Source: Ligustrum vulgare (taxonomy: Eukaryota; Streptophyta; Magnoliopsida; Lamiales; Oleaceae). From it: a stretch of 64,000 nucleotides of DNA. The stretch spans positions 47,728,124 through 47,792,123 of the forward strand of contig OY743169.1 in NCBI GenBank assembly GCA_963555705.1. Direction: 5' to 3'. The position numbers were made by a program, and so were the translations under genes. This document shows positions 10,290 through 22,257 of this stretch, in pieces (within the stretch, counting starts at the first letter, position 1; the number at the start of each line of letters is the position of its first letter). Under the pieces are notes generated by a model. That model was given only the letters and a program-made list of their open reading frames with translations, was not told where the DNA came from and did no database searches.

Positions 10290-11454
10290 TAAACTTTCTA
10301 ATTGGTACATTGATCGTGACGAGGTCCAAGTCCTTCAATTGCAAAATAATTCAACTTATCTATCTATATATAAAAACAAAAATAACCGTCACCAAAAATA
10401 GACACTTTCCGGCCGAAAATTACTTTCTAAATTTTGAAAGTTTTTGCCAAAAGCTAGAGAATTTTTTTTTAAAAAAAAAAACTGAAGTGCAATGAAAATT
10501 GGAACTATTTCAAAATGTAATGGTTGAACAATCCAAACTCCAAAGTGCAATGATTGCAAATTTGAGTTACACTTTTGAGCATTACATGCATTTGTTCCCA
10601 AAAAATAAAAAATCGTTTTGAGCACCGTTAATTTATATAAAAAATCATGGTAGTTAAATTTTTTTTTTTAAAAACAAAGAATTTGATGCTTTCGAGGTAA
10701 AAATTAGTTATTGAAAAGTGGATATAAAAATGTATGATTAAAAAGTAGTTTAAAAATATGTTGTTTAAAAACATTTTGTCAAACAGAGATGCTTTGTTCA
10801 AATTCCAAAAAAAGACAATTTGAAATTGTTTTTTTTTTTAACAAATGTATTTTTAATTAATAGGATGATTGATTTTAATATAGTTATTAATCTTTTTTTA
10901 TGTATCCTAACTTCATTTTTTGTGAAAAATGGTGAAAAAACTACATCAAAAGCATCATAAGTCTAATTTAAAAAATAAATAGATAATTTTTAATTGTTAT
11001 AAAAAAGTGTTCAAAATTCAAAATTTATAAATTTAGTTATATTTATTTAAAAATAAAATATTATTGGAAAATATTCTGCTTCATCATAGTGTAACTAATT
11101 GGGTAAAGTAATATTAAATTATTTTAGAGATATAAAATATATTACAAAATGTGTTGAAAAATATTTAAATAACCCCAAAATGTCTTTGTTTAAAGATTGA
11201 AAAATGTTTTAGTTTAAAGAACTTAAGAACATTCCTTTTATCGTTTATTTTTTTAAAGGTTTTCCAATTATATTATATATATAAAAAAATTAAATGATTA
11301 ATCCAGAAATTTTCTTTCAAATCGAATAATTTCATACTTGATTGAATATAATTTTCTTTCAGATCGAATAATTTCATACTTGAATAAATATTTTATATTT
11401 TTGGAATACAGTGTTCATTTATATTATTTTTGATTTTTTTTTTAAATTCTTGGT
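10290..11454. other. AT-rich intergenic DNA, no gene seen
   Basis: Long A and T runs with no coding signal or clear element ends. It may be degraded repeat DNA. Confidence 0.45.
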
Positions 11455-11464
11455 AGCCCTCAGC

Positions 11465-11827
11465 TCCAACTTACCCTCACTCTGATGTGCATATGCAACA
11501 CATCCAAATACCCTAACGTGGGTCAATTTAAGGGATTTATCAGTTCACAGCTCCTGTGGAGTCTTAAAATCAACAGATTTCGATGGAGATCTATTGATAA
11601 GGTAAGTTGCAGTACTACAGTTTCATCACAGAAACGTTTATCAAGATTTGAACTAATCAACATACACCTAACCTTATTCATCAAGGTTATTCATTCTCAC
11701 AGCCACCTCATTCTACAATAGTGTATATTTAACAGTTCTGTATCTCTCTATTCCTTTTTCTTTACAAAATTTGTCAAATTCAAAGTTACAAAACTCAAGC
11801 CCATTATTGGTTCTTAAAGTTTTTAAC
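11465..11827 (-). pseudogene. old copia: integrase fragment (downstream half)
   Basis: The minus strand reads LKTLRTNNGLEFCNFEFDKF, GIERYRTVKYT and then LINRSPS, FKTP and HVRVFGCVAYAH, which is the second half of a Ty1/copia integrase core and the region after it. It has several stops and frameshifts. It joins in frame with the integrase fragment starting at 28914 once the intervening solo LTR and one TTAAC copy are removed. It ends abruptly near 11455, and no reverse transcriptase follows. Confidence 0.85.
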
Positions 11828-12769
11828 TGTAGCGATCAAAAAATTTTCGTTATTTTTTTTAATAATCATTAAAGAGACTTCTCTCATTTATTTTGAAAGA
11901 GTATTTGTCTAGCCATTTTAAGTAAAATTAAATTTTATTTCAAATCTTAATCAAATTTCTATTTTGTTAAAAATGCCTCATGTTCATTATTTATTCTTAA
12001 GTCCAAACTTTAATTGATTTGAGTCCAAACAATTTTTAATCTAATCCAACTCCTTGAGCCCAAATTTTATTACCAATCATTCAAGTACATTTAAAACACA
12101 ATCAATCATTTTCTTGTCCCAAAATATTTTTCCTCCCTCACATGTCTTTCCTTACAAACAGATTTTATTTCTGATTTTTCCCTCCTCGGTTTCTTCCAAT
12201 CTCCACAGTTTTCCTTTTTCCTTCACAGATTCTTCCCCCCAATTTTCCTCAATTTCCACCACGGTAATTATTCACACACTCCTTAACAGATTATAACTTC
12301 CAAAAATCTTTCCCTCTCACACATTCATCGCTGATTCCCTTCCCTTAATTCTTTCCCCAGTTCCCTTAATCAAGGCTCACCCTAACTTAACATTTTGAAG
12401 ACCATCCATACTTAATATTCTTCCGTCTCCACTCCTTCTATCCACGACAAAGATAACCTCAACGCAAACACAGAATTGTTCCAACAACTCCAATTTTTGG
12501 TATGAACTATCCCCTATCTAAACACTAATTCATGACATCCATGCTTTGGCAAATTCATGTTGATGCTAGAATGTTGATTTCTAGTCAACAAGCCATGAGT
12601 GATCTCAAATTCACAAGTACTAAGCACTGCCTTCTTCGAAATCAACCACAAACCATGAGCCAAACCTAATTTCAACACAAAACACGTCGACAACCACCCA
12701 TACACCACTGCCCAATCCGACCCCAATAACTCACCGCTGGAAAATCCACCATTTTCATCACCATCGTAA

Positions 12770-13219
12770 TGTAAGGATTTTAATCGATCGCGTGGGCTTA
12801 TATGTGAATTATTGTGTATTGAATAAAAGACTATCAAATTTGGTTAAATCCATTTAAAGTGATCTAATAAGAATTTGTTATATTGAGCTTTAATGCATCT
12901 AATTATTGTATAGGCTTTTATGTGTAGATACCAGGCCATTACCTAATTTCATGATGGGCTGAATTAGGTTAACAGGAAATTCAGTATATAAAGTTGGTTA
13001 TGGTCCCTGAATCATACGTATTGTTCATTCTGTCTGACATCCCATTATCAGAGAGAAAATAAGGACTACGTATTGATTTGGAAGATCCAACCGCCCAATC
13101 GTTCATCGTGAACCATATCTGATTAAGGTACGCTTCCGTTTCAGTTATTCATTTTTGATAATTCAGTATGATGATTTTGGATCATAGATAAACAATTATC
13201 TGTGATATATTTTCTAACA
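12770..13219 (+). repeat. 5' LTR of the 9.5-kb copia
   Basis: 450 bp, TGTAAGGATT to TTTCTAACA. A likely TATA box, TATATAAAG, is at 12985-12993. It is followed directly by the primer-binding site. Confidence 0.95.
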
Positions 13220-13221
13220 AG

Positions 13222-13234
13222 TGGTATCAGAGCC
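13222..13234 (+). other. primer-binding site, initiator-Met tRNA type
   Basis: TGGTATCAGAGCC, complementary to the 3' end of plant initiator methionine tRNA, lies two bases after the 5' LTR. Confidence 0.9.
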
Positions 13235-14040
13235 AATCATCATGTTTAATTATCATATCATTCATACGTGCACATATTAAGAAAATCTGCTTGTGTGCGT
13301 ATCGTAAGTATCCAGCTCCAGCCATATGGAATCTTCAGAACAAAGAATTTTATGGTAATGATTTCAAAAGGCTCACTACTTTAGTGTTGTGTGTATATAG
13401 ATGAATTTAAGAACAATTTCTGTTAATACAAATGCATGTTTTGAATTTGGGTAAACACTGCCAACCATCATATGTATTCAGATCTGTTGATAAGGATATG
13501 AAACTTCTCGATTCCGTTTCTGTATGTGAAGTTCTTGTATGTATATTATGTGAATTTGGATATATGAGTTGGGTTTCAACCAAATCGGATTAATCATATA
13601 TATGTATATGGTATTCTGAATTTGGAATCGGATGGATATCATCTGGGCTTTGATTTTGTGATTAAGATTCAGACGTTTGGGATTTTTGTATATTGTGGTC
13701 GAATTTTTGGTTGATGGATGGTTTTGAGACGACGACGTCGTCGGCCTGGGCGAGCAGCGCCGGGTCTTGGGTGCGCAGGGAAGGTTGCAGCGTTGCGCGT
13801 AGCGATGCTGTACATTTGGAGTGCAGCGCTAGGTATGGCGCTGCAGGCAGTTGCTCCGGTTATGGCGCCGCAAGAGCAGCGATAGTGTCGGCCACAGACC
13901 TCGTTCCCGGGTTTCATTGGCGGCGGTTGCTAGGGTTACAAACCCTAGCAATTACGAAATCAGATTTTGAAGAAGAGGCTTGCGTTGGAAATTTGGAGTA
14001 TTAAAGGACTATTTTGCAATTTTGAACATTATGGTTAATT
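13235..14040 (+). other. copia leader with a GC-rich block
   Basis: Untranslated leader between the primer-binding site and gag. Bases 13725-13950 are markedly GC-rich (GACGACGTCGTCGG, repeated GCGC) in otherwise AT-rich DNA. Frames of 82-103 codons on both strands here come from this composition and show no motif. Confidence 0.45.
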
Positions 14041-14640
14041 GCACCACAAGTCCTCCCTCATTGTTTTGAAATAAAGTTTAAGCCCTACAGTTATGGTATT
14101 TATGACCTAAGCCCCTAAAGTTATAAATGTTTAAGTTGGGACCCTCTAAAAGTTCCGTGTTTGACAATCCAGTCCCTACAGTTTTAAAATTTTCTAAATT
14201 GATCCCTAGAGTTTGAAAATTTTCATTTTGTCCCTAAAGTTTCAAAATTTTCGGATTCAACCCCTAATGTTTGAAAATGATCAAAATTGGTCTTTAAAGT
14301 TTAAAATGTTTCTTAATTCAGTCCCTCAAGTTTGGAAAATTTTCTAATTTGGTTCCTAAAGTTTGAGAATTTTCAAAAATCAACCTCTAAAGATTTAAAA
14401 TTTTCTATTTTGGCTCCTAAAGTTTGATTTTGTTTCAAATTGGGACTTAAAGTTTGGAATTTCTCTAAATTGGCCAATAAGGTTTTGGAAAAATAGTAAT
14501 TTAAGTCCTTGAAGCTTAAAATATTTCATAATTGGCCACCAAAGGTTTAAGAATATTGCAATTTGACTCCCGCAACTTAAGGATTGCTTTATTCTAAAGT
14601 TTTGAATTCTATACTTCAAATCCTAAAGTCAAAAATATAT
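14040..14640 (+). repeat. degenerate minisatellite, about 35-bp unit (GTCCCTAAAGTTT type)
   Basis: Roughly 16 diverged units with the core CCCTAAAGTTTGAAAATTTT and spacing of about 33-38 bp occupy the copia leader. Similar units occur in both TGTAGCGAYC solo LTRs (22660-22950 and 56830-57110) and, more weakly, in the Athila-like LTR sequences at 35.7-36.0 and 39.9-40.2 kb. Confidence 0.8.
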
Positions 14641-14789
14641 GCAAATCAGTGATTTTGGTTTCAAATCTTGGTACATCGGATTCTTTTGAGAGATATAATA
14701 TTCAAAAGTAAGTTAGTTGAAGCAACATGTTGCCAAAGCAACCTCTCTTGTGGATATTAATTAACTTAGAATATTAGAAGGTATTTGTG

Positions 14790-15073
14790 TGTGTTGTTCA
14801 TTGCGGATGTTGATCGGCCCAAAGGAAGGTCAATATTTGGCTTGAATTTCACATTCACCTATGGTGGTAAATAGGTGGCAATTATTTGGTTTAACATATG
14901 ATCAATAAATCGATCCAAAGAAAGGTTTATTGGTTAATATGTCTTATTGCTAGCGTTTGATCACTATATTAAGGGAAAATTAGGCGTTTGTGTGTTATTC
15001 ATGCGGATATTGATCGGCCCAAAGGAAGGTCAATATTTGGCTCGAATTTCACATGAACTTGTGGTGATAAATA
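14790..15073 (+). repeat. 200-bp tandem duplication in the copia leader (second unit interrupted)
   Basis: The block starting GTTGATCGGCCCAAAGGAAG at about 14809 recurs exactly 200 bp later. The second unit is cut at 15073 by the 3.1-kb LTR element and resumes at about 18140 (GTGATCAATAAATCGGTCC) up to roughly 18250. Confidence 0.85.
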
Positions 15074-15074
15074 A

Positions 15075-15812
15075 TGATGAGGTTCGAAGCGTGGAAGAAA
15101 CGCCGGAAAGTTCCGAACCCAGGTTGTGGATGGATGGTGGAATCTTGACCCGATATTCACGACGCGATGGCTCGACGATGCAGAATAAAGAACCAAGACT
15201 TTTGAAACGCCACAAGGATTTGCCCAATCTCCTTGATAAGTCTCTGATTTTCAACGCCACAAATACTCTCGCGAATATTTGATAAGTTCTGGATGAACGC
15301 CACAAGATAATCAATCTTGATAAGTTTGGGTTTGTAATGTGAATCCACACATTAAACAATTGAAAAACATTCAATCTCTTTTTATTCAATAATCAAAGTC
15401 TGAATTACAATGAATGGAAAAAGCGTATAAATAAGCAAAATAACCTAACCGCTAATTTACTCAAAATAGAATTCTAATTAAACTAGAATACTAAATTAGG
15501 AAATTAACCTAAAAACCAAAATGGAAACAAAATAATTAAAAATCCTATAATTATGGAAATATAGTAAATTTTCGTCTGCATCATTGATTTGCCAATTTGA
15601 AACCCCAAACGATGGAATTTGGCCCTAAAATCAATGTGCTCAAGGGCTTCTGTCCATGAGTTTTGCTTAGTGGCTCATTTCTACTTGAAAAACACATATT
15701 ATCCATCCAATTCCGACATGGTTGACTAGACTGCACTTTTATTTTGGCTTGAATATTTAATTTTCTGTCAAGCCTGCTATGACTCCGATTGTCGCGGGTT
15801 CGGAACACATCA
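15075..15812 (-). repeat. 3' LTR of the 3.1-kb element
   Basis: 738 bp, TGATGAG to ACACATCA on the plus strand. It includes the end of the 388-aa frame. Confidence 0.88.
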
Positions 15813-16923
15813 TACCCTCCTTCTTTAGGATGATTCGCCCCGAATCATAGCTTTGTTCCTGTTGTTTCACTTCACCTCCTGGATCAAACGGAAAATTATT
15901 GCTTCCATGCCAAAGGGATGACCAATAGTATCCTGTAACTTGGGTTACATGAATGGATTGAAGTAGAAACTCCTGTGGGCATTGGTGGTGTTGCCCAAAT
16001 TTCCAAGCACATATAACCTGCAAGACAAAATTAAATAAAGCGGGGAGGGAAATGTTAGGTTCATGAGGTACAAGGTATGGATCCTTGTATCCATGATTAA
16101 TCACCATCTCCAATTCTTTTTTAAGAACCACGAGGCCCTCCTCTTCACCTCGTTCTTCCTTTGCATCTTCAACCATCTTTTCAAAATTTTTACTTTCAAA
16201 TTCAACCACATCTTCTACCTCCAAATTTTTATCACTAATTTCATGCACTCCCTCAACGGTATTCAAATGTGTATCTACCAATTCAAAGCTCAAATTTTGA
16301 ATTCCTACATCAACTTTCATTTCATTCCTCTTATCATCAACAATTTCATTCCTAATCAATTCCTCGATTCCCAACTCCACCTTCTCCTCATCAAATTTTG
16401 GAGTTTGTTTATCCGTTTTTAACTTAAACTCCCCCTCCTTCTTTTCAATATCCTTATCCCCACGATGCCTCCTATTACACCACATTTCGCTCTCCTTCCT
16501 TACCATTCGTGAATCTTCTAGTGCTTCCTCTAATGTCAATCCGTATAGTACGCATGTTTTCTCTTTCTTAAGGAATTGGTATATGTGCATACTCTTATCA
16601 TAAACAGTCTTCCTCCTACGTCTCCAAGGTTTTCCCAATAAAATATGATAAGATTTCAATGGCACTACATCACACCATACATCCTCACTATACCTTCCTT
16701 GGGTGATAGACACTAGAACTTGTTTGGTTACTTTGAAATTCCCAAACTCCCTCATCCACGTCATCCTATAAGGTTTATAGTGTGGTTCTAGGGGCAATCC
16801 TAATTTTTCAACCACGGTGCTACTAACGAAATTAGTAAAGCACATTCCATCAATCGCCAAACAGCACCTCTTATGATCCAAATAACATCTAGTTTGGCAT
16901 AAAGAGCCCGGATCATAATCCAT
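15757..16923 (-). CDS. retropepsin-like protein with charged tail, 388 aa
   Basis: The frame is intact from its ATG, which lies about 480 bp after the primer-binding site. Residues about 8-125 resemble the aspartic-protease segment of gypsy polyproteins: CLAIDGMCFTNFVSSTVVEKLG stands where IDGGSCTNVVS-type sequence is usual, followed by VTKQVLVSI, CDVVPL and HILLGKPW. The catalytic Asp remains, but the residues after it (DGMC) are atypical, so activity is doubtful. Residues about 150-270 are very rich in Lys and Glu. The last 18 or so residues are encoded inside the 3' LTR, so the original stop may have been elsewhere. What it does for the element is unknown. Confidence 0.6.
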   Translation of the reverse strand: MDYDPGSLCQTRCYLDHKRCCLAIDGMCFTNFVSSTVVEKLGLPLEPHYKPYRMTWMREFGNFKVTKQVLVSITQGRYSEDVWCDVVPLKSYHILLGKPWRRRRKTVYDKSMHIYQFLKKEKTCVLYGLTLEEALEDSRMVRKESEMWCNRRHRGDKDIEKKEGEFKLKTDKQTPKFDEEKVELGIEELIRNEIVDDKRNEMKVDVGIQNLSFELVDTHLNTVEGVHEISDKNLEVEDVVEFESKNFEKMVEDAKEERGEEEGLVVLKKELEMVINHGYKDPYLVPHEPNISLPALFNFVLQVICAWKFGQHHQCPQEFLLQSIHVTQVTGYYWSSLWHGSNNFPFDPGGEVKQQEQSYDSGRIILKKEGMMCSEPATIGVIAGLTEN

Positions 16924-17380
16924 TCTTTATGTGACGTTTCAAAAATTCAAGAACGAAGAGGATTTAAACATCAAATAGCAGGAACGAATTTTATTGCTGA
17001 CTTGAAAGAAAACGAATATCAATAATTTAAGGAAATTCAAGAAAGTAGTTCTCGGATTTCGGAGTGACTTTTTTTTTTTTTAATTATGATGAATTTTCAG
17101 AATTAATAAAAATAAAATATATATATATATATATTTAATAAAATCCGAAAATTCGACACGAACGCAACAAAACTAACGGAACTTAATTCGGATAAAAATT
17201 AAGCAAAACAAACACTTTTGAAAATTTTTTTGAACGATTTTCTGCATTAATGACTCAACAAACTCAAGAACAAGAAGAACGCAAAAAACTGAAAACAAAA
17301 CACTCAACAAGATATGGATGATTTTTATGAGACTCGATGATAAACATAAAAATCAAACTGGATAGAAAGACCTGAATTCA

Positions 17381-17400
17381 GAGTCTAGCTCTGATACAAT
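17381..17400 (-). other. primer-binding site of the 3.1-kb element
   Basis: The minus strand reads ATTGTATCAGAGCTAGACTC, a one-base variant of the usual tRNA-iMet site TGGTATCAGAGC, adjacent to the 5' LTR. Confidence 0.8.
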
Positions 17401-17401
17401 A

Positions 17402-18139
17402 TGATGAGATTCGAAGCGCGGAAGAAACGCCGGAAAGTTCTGAACCCAGGTTGTGGATGGACGGTGGGATCTTGACCCGATATTCACGACGCGATGGCTC
17501 GACGATGCGGAATAAAGAACCAAGACTTTCGAAACGCCACAAGGATTTGCCCAATCTCCTTGATAAGTCTCTGATTTTCAACGCCACAAATACTCCCGCG
17601 AATATTTGATAAGTTCTGGATGAACGCCACAAGATAATCAATCTTTATAAGTTTGGGTTTGTAATGTGAATCCACACATTAAACAATTGAAAAACATTCA
17701 ATCTCTTTTTATTCAATAATCAAAGTCTGAATTACAATGAATGGAAAAAGCGTATAAATAAGTAAAATAACCTAACCGCTAATTTACTCAAAATAGAATT
17801 CTAATTAAACTAGAATACTAAATTAGGAAAATAACCTAAAAACCAAAATGGAAACAAAATAATTAAAAATCCTATAATTATGGAAATATAGTAAATTTTC
17901 GTCTGCATCATTGATTTGCCAATTTGAAGCCCCAAACGATGGAATTTGGCCCTAAAATCAATGGGCTCAAGGGCTTCTGCCCGTGAGTTTTGCTTAGTGG
18001 CCCATTTCTACTTGAAAAACACATATTATCCATCCAATTCCGACATGGTTGACTAGACTGCACTTTTATTTTGGCTTGAATATTTAATTTTCTGTCAAGC
18101 CTGCTATGACTCCGATTGTCGCGGGTCCGGAACACATCA
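17402..18139 (-). repeat. 5' LTR of the 3.1-kb element
   Basis: 738 bp and nearly identical to 15075-15812. On the minus strand it starts TGATGTGTTCCG and ends CTCATCA, directly before the primer-binding site. Confidence 0.88.
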
Positions 18140-18429
18140 AATATGTGACGGTTATTTGGTTTTACTTGTGATCAATAAATCGGTCCAAAGAAAGGTTTAT
18201 TGATTTTCATGTCTTACTGTCAGTGTTTGATCACTACACCAAGAGTACCACTTACAAGTCAATATTTCTGTCCAAAGACTAAATACTGATGTTGTGCTAG
18301 GTATTTTGTGATGGGCCCTATCATTATTTGAAAGTATGATTTGCATAATAAGGTACTTATGTGAGCTATTTTGTTTAAGTGTTCTCTATTCGGTTTCAAA
18401 TTCTGCTAGTAGTTTATCTACAAGCTCAA

Positions 18430-19243
18430 ATTTAATCACTGTGTTTATGGAACAACTTCAAGGATCGATCATATTGTTCTTGGTTGCAAGGATCTGGACT
18501 TTGCACTAAGGATTGAGCAACTCGCTCCTCTTACGGATGAAAGTTCATCTAATCAAATGAGGAACTTTGAGAAGTGAGATTGCTTAAATTACATGAGTCT
18601 CATGATCATTGAGTGTGGCATTCCGGAAGCCTTTAGAGGCACCTTATCTGAGGGGGTAAATAATGCCAAGGAATTCCTTGCCGAAATTAAGAAACTTTTG
18701 CATAAAAAATGATAATGCTAAAACAATCACGCTTATGCAAAGCTTGATTTCAATAAAGTACAAATTCAATGTGAACATAAGGTAGACATCATGCAGATGT
18801 CTCACATTGCTTCAAAACTTAAGGGACTAAAACTCGGCTTGTCGGATGACTTGCTCGTACATTTGGTATTGATATAGCTTCCTGCACAATTCAGTTAATT
18901 TTTGGTCAGTTATAACTGTTAAAGGAGAAATGGACTCTCAATGAGCTCATTTCATAGTGTACAAGCTTATTACACATTTTAGTCAATATAAGGTCAGTTG
19001 TAACTATCAAAGGGAGAATGAACTCTAAATGAGCTCTTTTTATTTTGTGTGCAAGAAGAAGAAAAGTTGAAGCAGGACATAACTGAAAGTGTTCACTTGA
19101 AAAACACCTCTAAAGATAAGGGCAAGAAAACAAATAAAGAACATAAAGGTTCTAAGGGTTCAGAACAAAAGAAACCATATAAAGATATTAAGGGTTGTTT
19201 CTTTTGCCAGAAATCTGGACAATTAAAGAAAGATTGTACATAG
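18430..19243 (+). pseudogene. copia gag remnant with CCHC-like knuckle
   Basis: Plus-strand frames give GCKDLDFALRIEQLAPLTDE, MSLMIIECGIPEAFRG and KEFLAEIKK. Later come DIMQMSHIASKLKGLKLGLSD-type sequence and finally QEEEKLKQDITESVH, KDKGKK and GCFFCQKSGQLKKDC. These are the gag and nucleocapsid parts of a common plant copia family. The knuckle has Gln where His is expected (CX2CX4QX4C), and several stops and frameshifts are present (for example TGA within NFEK*DCLNYM). It is non-functional. Confidence 0.8.
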
Positions 19244-19289
19244 TACCAACTAAAGCTGCTGCTAAAATACTTTAAGTGCTTTTGACAGG

Positions 19290-21385
19290 CAGAAAACCTA
19301 GTCTAAAGCATTTCCACATTTGGGGATGTCCAGCTAAGGCTAGGCCTTATAGGCCACATAAAGAAATTGTATTCCAAAGCAGTAAGCATCTACTTTATTA
19401 GTTGTTCTGAGTGATCTAGGTGCTATAAATTTTATGATCCCACACTTTAGTCAATTTTGAAACGGGAACTGCAACATTTTTGAGGATGTTGAGTTTGGGG
19501 GGAGAAATGAGGTTAGAGATATTGTCTTTAAGGAAGAAGTTGAGGAAGGATCGGTTTCGATTCCTACTATTGCTTTTGACAATGTGCAAGTTTGTATACA
19601 TGTCATTGATCAAGAAGCATATCCGGAACCTCAACTAGACAATGTTGAAGAACCTCCCATCCAAAATAAGGTAAATTTCAGAAGTACAAACTCAAAAACC
19701 TCAATAACTAAAGCCATTAAAGAGATCCACGAGAGATAAGAAAAATGCTATTCCGGATAATTTAAATAGTATTTCTCCAAGAATATAAGGAAATAATGGA
19801 ATGGTGGAAAATGGCCCAATCACTTTTCATCAGGCCATGCAGGGTTCAAACTCTCAAAAGTGGATTGATGCCATAAATAAGGAGTATAAATATATGCAAG
19901 ACAATAAAGTTTGGGATCTTGAAGGTGCGAAACCCATTGGTCTTAAATAGATTTTTTAAACCAAGAGGGATTCGATAGGTAATGTGGAAAGATATAAGGT
20001 TCGTCTTGTGTCTAAGGGCTTTACACAAATTGATGGCATTGACTATAAAGAGACTTTCTCTTCGATTTCAATGAAAGAATCTTTCAGGAAAGTTAGGTTG
20101 TTGCACATTTTGACCTCGAGTTACATCAAATGGATACTAAGGTGGCGTTCTCAATGGTGACATTTATGGGACGATCTATTTGGTGCAATCAGAAAAATTT
20201 GTGTCAGTAGACCCAAAGTAAATGGTTTACAAATTAAATAAATCCATTTGTGTGCTCAAGCCAGCTTCCTGTTAAGGGTAATACAAATTTCATCAAGTAA
20301 TTATCTCATTTGGTTTTGAGATTAATGCTGTTGATGGTTGTGTGTATTACAAGTTCAGTGGGAGTAAGTATATTTTCCTGGTTTTGTATGTTGACAACAT
20401 ATTGCTTGCCACCAATGATATATGCACGTCACATAAAATTATGAGATTTTTTGTTAAGGAATTTCGAGATTAAAAATCTTGGTGATGTCTCTTTTGTATT
20501 AGGGATTCAGATACACCGGAATTGCTCTCGGGGTATTCTTGAATTGTCACAAAAGGACTATATCGATAAAGTACTTAAGAGGTTTGGCATGCAAGACAGT
20601 AAATCAAGGGACAGCCATATCGCTAAGGGAGACAAACTTAGTCTCGACTAATGCCCGAAAAGTTATCTTGAAGTTAAAGAAATGCATAGGATCCCATATA
20701 GTTAAGCTATAGAAAATCTGATGTATGCTCAAATTTGTATGCGTTCGGATATTGCATACATTATTGGGATACTAAGGAGATATTTAAGTAACCCAGGGAT
20801 GGATCATTTGGAAAGCATCCAAACATGAGGTTACAAGGTATTTAAAGAGAACAAAAGATTACATGCTGACATACAGAAAATCGGATCAGTTGGAGATCAT
20901 ATGGTATTATGATTCCGATTTTGCTAGATGTCAGAACAGTAGGAGATCCACATCAAGCTACATCTATCTACTAGTTGGAGGAGCTATTTCCGGAAGGAGT
21001 GCTTAGCAAAGACTTTAGCTTCTTTCACCATGGTAGTAGAGTTTGTAGCATTTTTTGGGGGCATCTAATTATGGAATATAGTTGCAAAATTTTGTCACTG
21101 GGCTGCGTATTCTGTATGGTATAGAAAGACCACTAAAGTTATATTGTGACAATAACTCAGCAGTTTTATATTCCAGTAACAACAGGAGCTCAACCAAGTC
21201 AAAATACATTGACATAAGTTCCTGGTTGTTAAGGATACAGTTCAGAGTGGACACGTGTCAATAAGAGTACATTGGGACAAACTCCATAATTGCAAATCCG
21301 CTTACTAAGGTATTATCACCCAAGGTCTTTCATGATCACATTGCTCGTATGGGTGTTGTATTTCTTGAGGATATTTGGTTTCAAT
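19290..21385 (+). pseudogene. copia pol remnant (reverse transcriptase and RNase H), integrase core missing
   Basis: Immediately after gag the sequence jumps to TGRKPSLKHFHIWGCPAKAR, the end of integrase; the GAG-pre-integrase and DDE core are absent. Then follow the RT entry (IDAINKEYKYMQDNKVW), the VLYVDNILLATND motif, where the family has a YVDD catalytic motif (YVDN here), FEIKNLGDVSFVLGIQIH, RNase-H blocks (SDFARCQNSRRSTSSYIYLL, NNRSSTKSKYIDI) and FHDHIARMGV. Stops and shifts are frequent, so it is dead. Confidence 0.82.
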
Positions 21386-21785
21386 GAGAGTTTTGTATTT
21401 TGGGTGCTTTAGACACATTTACTGTCCTTTTTTGGATATAGTTTAAAGTTAAAGTAATTTACAGCTGTAAGGTTTCAGGTTTATTATCTTTGAACTCGTT
21501 TGAGGATGATGTCACTAAAGTTAGACCAGTTGGAAATAGCCATGTTAAAGATCACATTACACGTAATTTCCATGCTATACATCCATATTTGATCCATGTC
21601 ATTCAATTATGTCGATATACGTGACCATTGATGGGTTTAGTTACGATAAATAGAGAGAAAGCCGCTTTGATCCTATGTTGATATGATTGATGAACCGGAT
21701 TGTTTGGGGATGCATTCAGTAATGATAGCAAAATTCTGAGTACTCATAAGGTTATTATTGATACACAATTGTAAGGTTATACATA

Positions 21786-21802
21786 TAGCCCAAGTGGGAG
21801 AT
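21786..21802 (+). other. polypurine tract of the 9.5-kb copia
   Basis: AAGTGGGAGA lies just before the TGTAAGG start of the 3' LTR, the normal place for plus-strand priming. Confidence 0.75.
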
Positions 21803-22252
21803 TGTAAGGATTTTAATCGATCGTGTGGGCTTATATGTGAATTATTGTGTATTGAATAAAAGACTATCAAATTTGGTTAAGCCCATCAATAGTGATCTAA
21901 TAAGGATTTGGTATATTGGGCTTTAATGCGTCTAATTAATGTATGGGCTTTTATGTATAGATACCAGGTCATTACCTAATTTCATGATGGGCCGAATTAG
22001 GTTAACAGACAATTCAGTATATAAAGTCGGTTATGGTCCCTGAATCATACATATTATTCATTCTGTCTGACATCCCATCATCAGAGAGAAAATAAGGACT
22101 ATGTATTAATTTGGAAGATCCAACCGCCCAATTGTTCATCGTGAACCATATCTGATTAAGGTACGCTTCCGCTTCAGTTATTCATTCTTGATAATTCAGC
22201 ATGATGATTTTGGATCATAGATAAACAATTATCTGTGATATATTTTCTAACA
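21803..22252 (+). repeat. 3' LTR of the 9.5-kb copia
   Basis: 450 bp with the same limits as the 5' LTR. TATA box TATATAAAG at 22018-22026. The flanking CGTAA at 22253-22257 completes the target duplication. Confidence 0.95.
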
Positions 22253-22257
22253 CGTAA

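Larger units (their letters stand above)
15075..18139 (-). mobile_element. non-autonomous LTR retrotransposon, 3,065 bp, protease-like ORF only
   Basis: Two 738-bp direct repeats (15075-15812 and 17402-18139) run from TGATGAG to ACACATCA on the plus strand. They enclose about 1.59 kb. The element is minus-oriented: a tRNA-Met-like primer-binding site lies at 17381-17400 and a purine-rich tract (AAAGAAGGAGGG on the minus strand) abuts the other LTR near 15815. By eye the LTRs differ at about 17 of 738 positions (about 2.3%). The target duplication is imperfect or ambiguous (AATAA/AATAT, or AAATA if the end is shifted one base). There is no gag, reverse transcriptase or integrase, so movement needs a partner element. 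It sits in the copia leader. Confidence 0.88.
12770..22252 (+). mobile_element. Ty1/copia retrotransposon, 9,483 bp, degenerate
   Basis: Two 450-bp LTRs (TGTAAGGATT...TTTTCTAACA) enclose a primer-binding site, leader, gag, pol and polypurine tract. The exact target duplication is CGTAA (12765-12769 and 22253-22257). By eye the LTRs differ at about 27 of 450 positions (about 6%). The internal region is broken by stops and frameshifts, lacks the integrase core, and contains a 3.1-kb LTR element at 15075-18139. The element lies inside the solo LTR starting at 11828. Confidence 0.95.

Noticed and set aside
13669..14004. Overlapping frames on both strands in GC-rich DNA
   Set aside because: They fall in the copia leader between primer-binding site and gag; open frames are a by-product of GC content.
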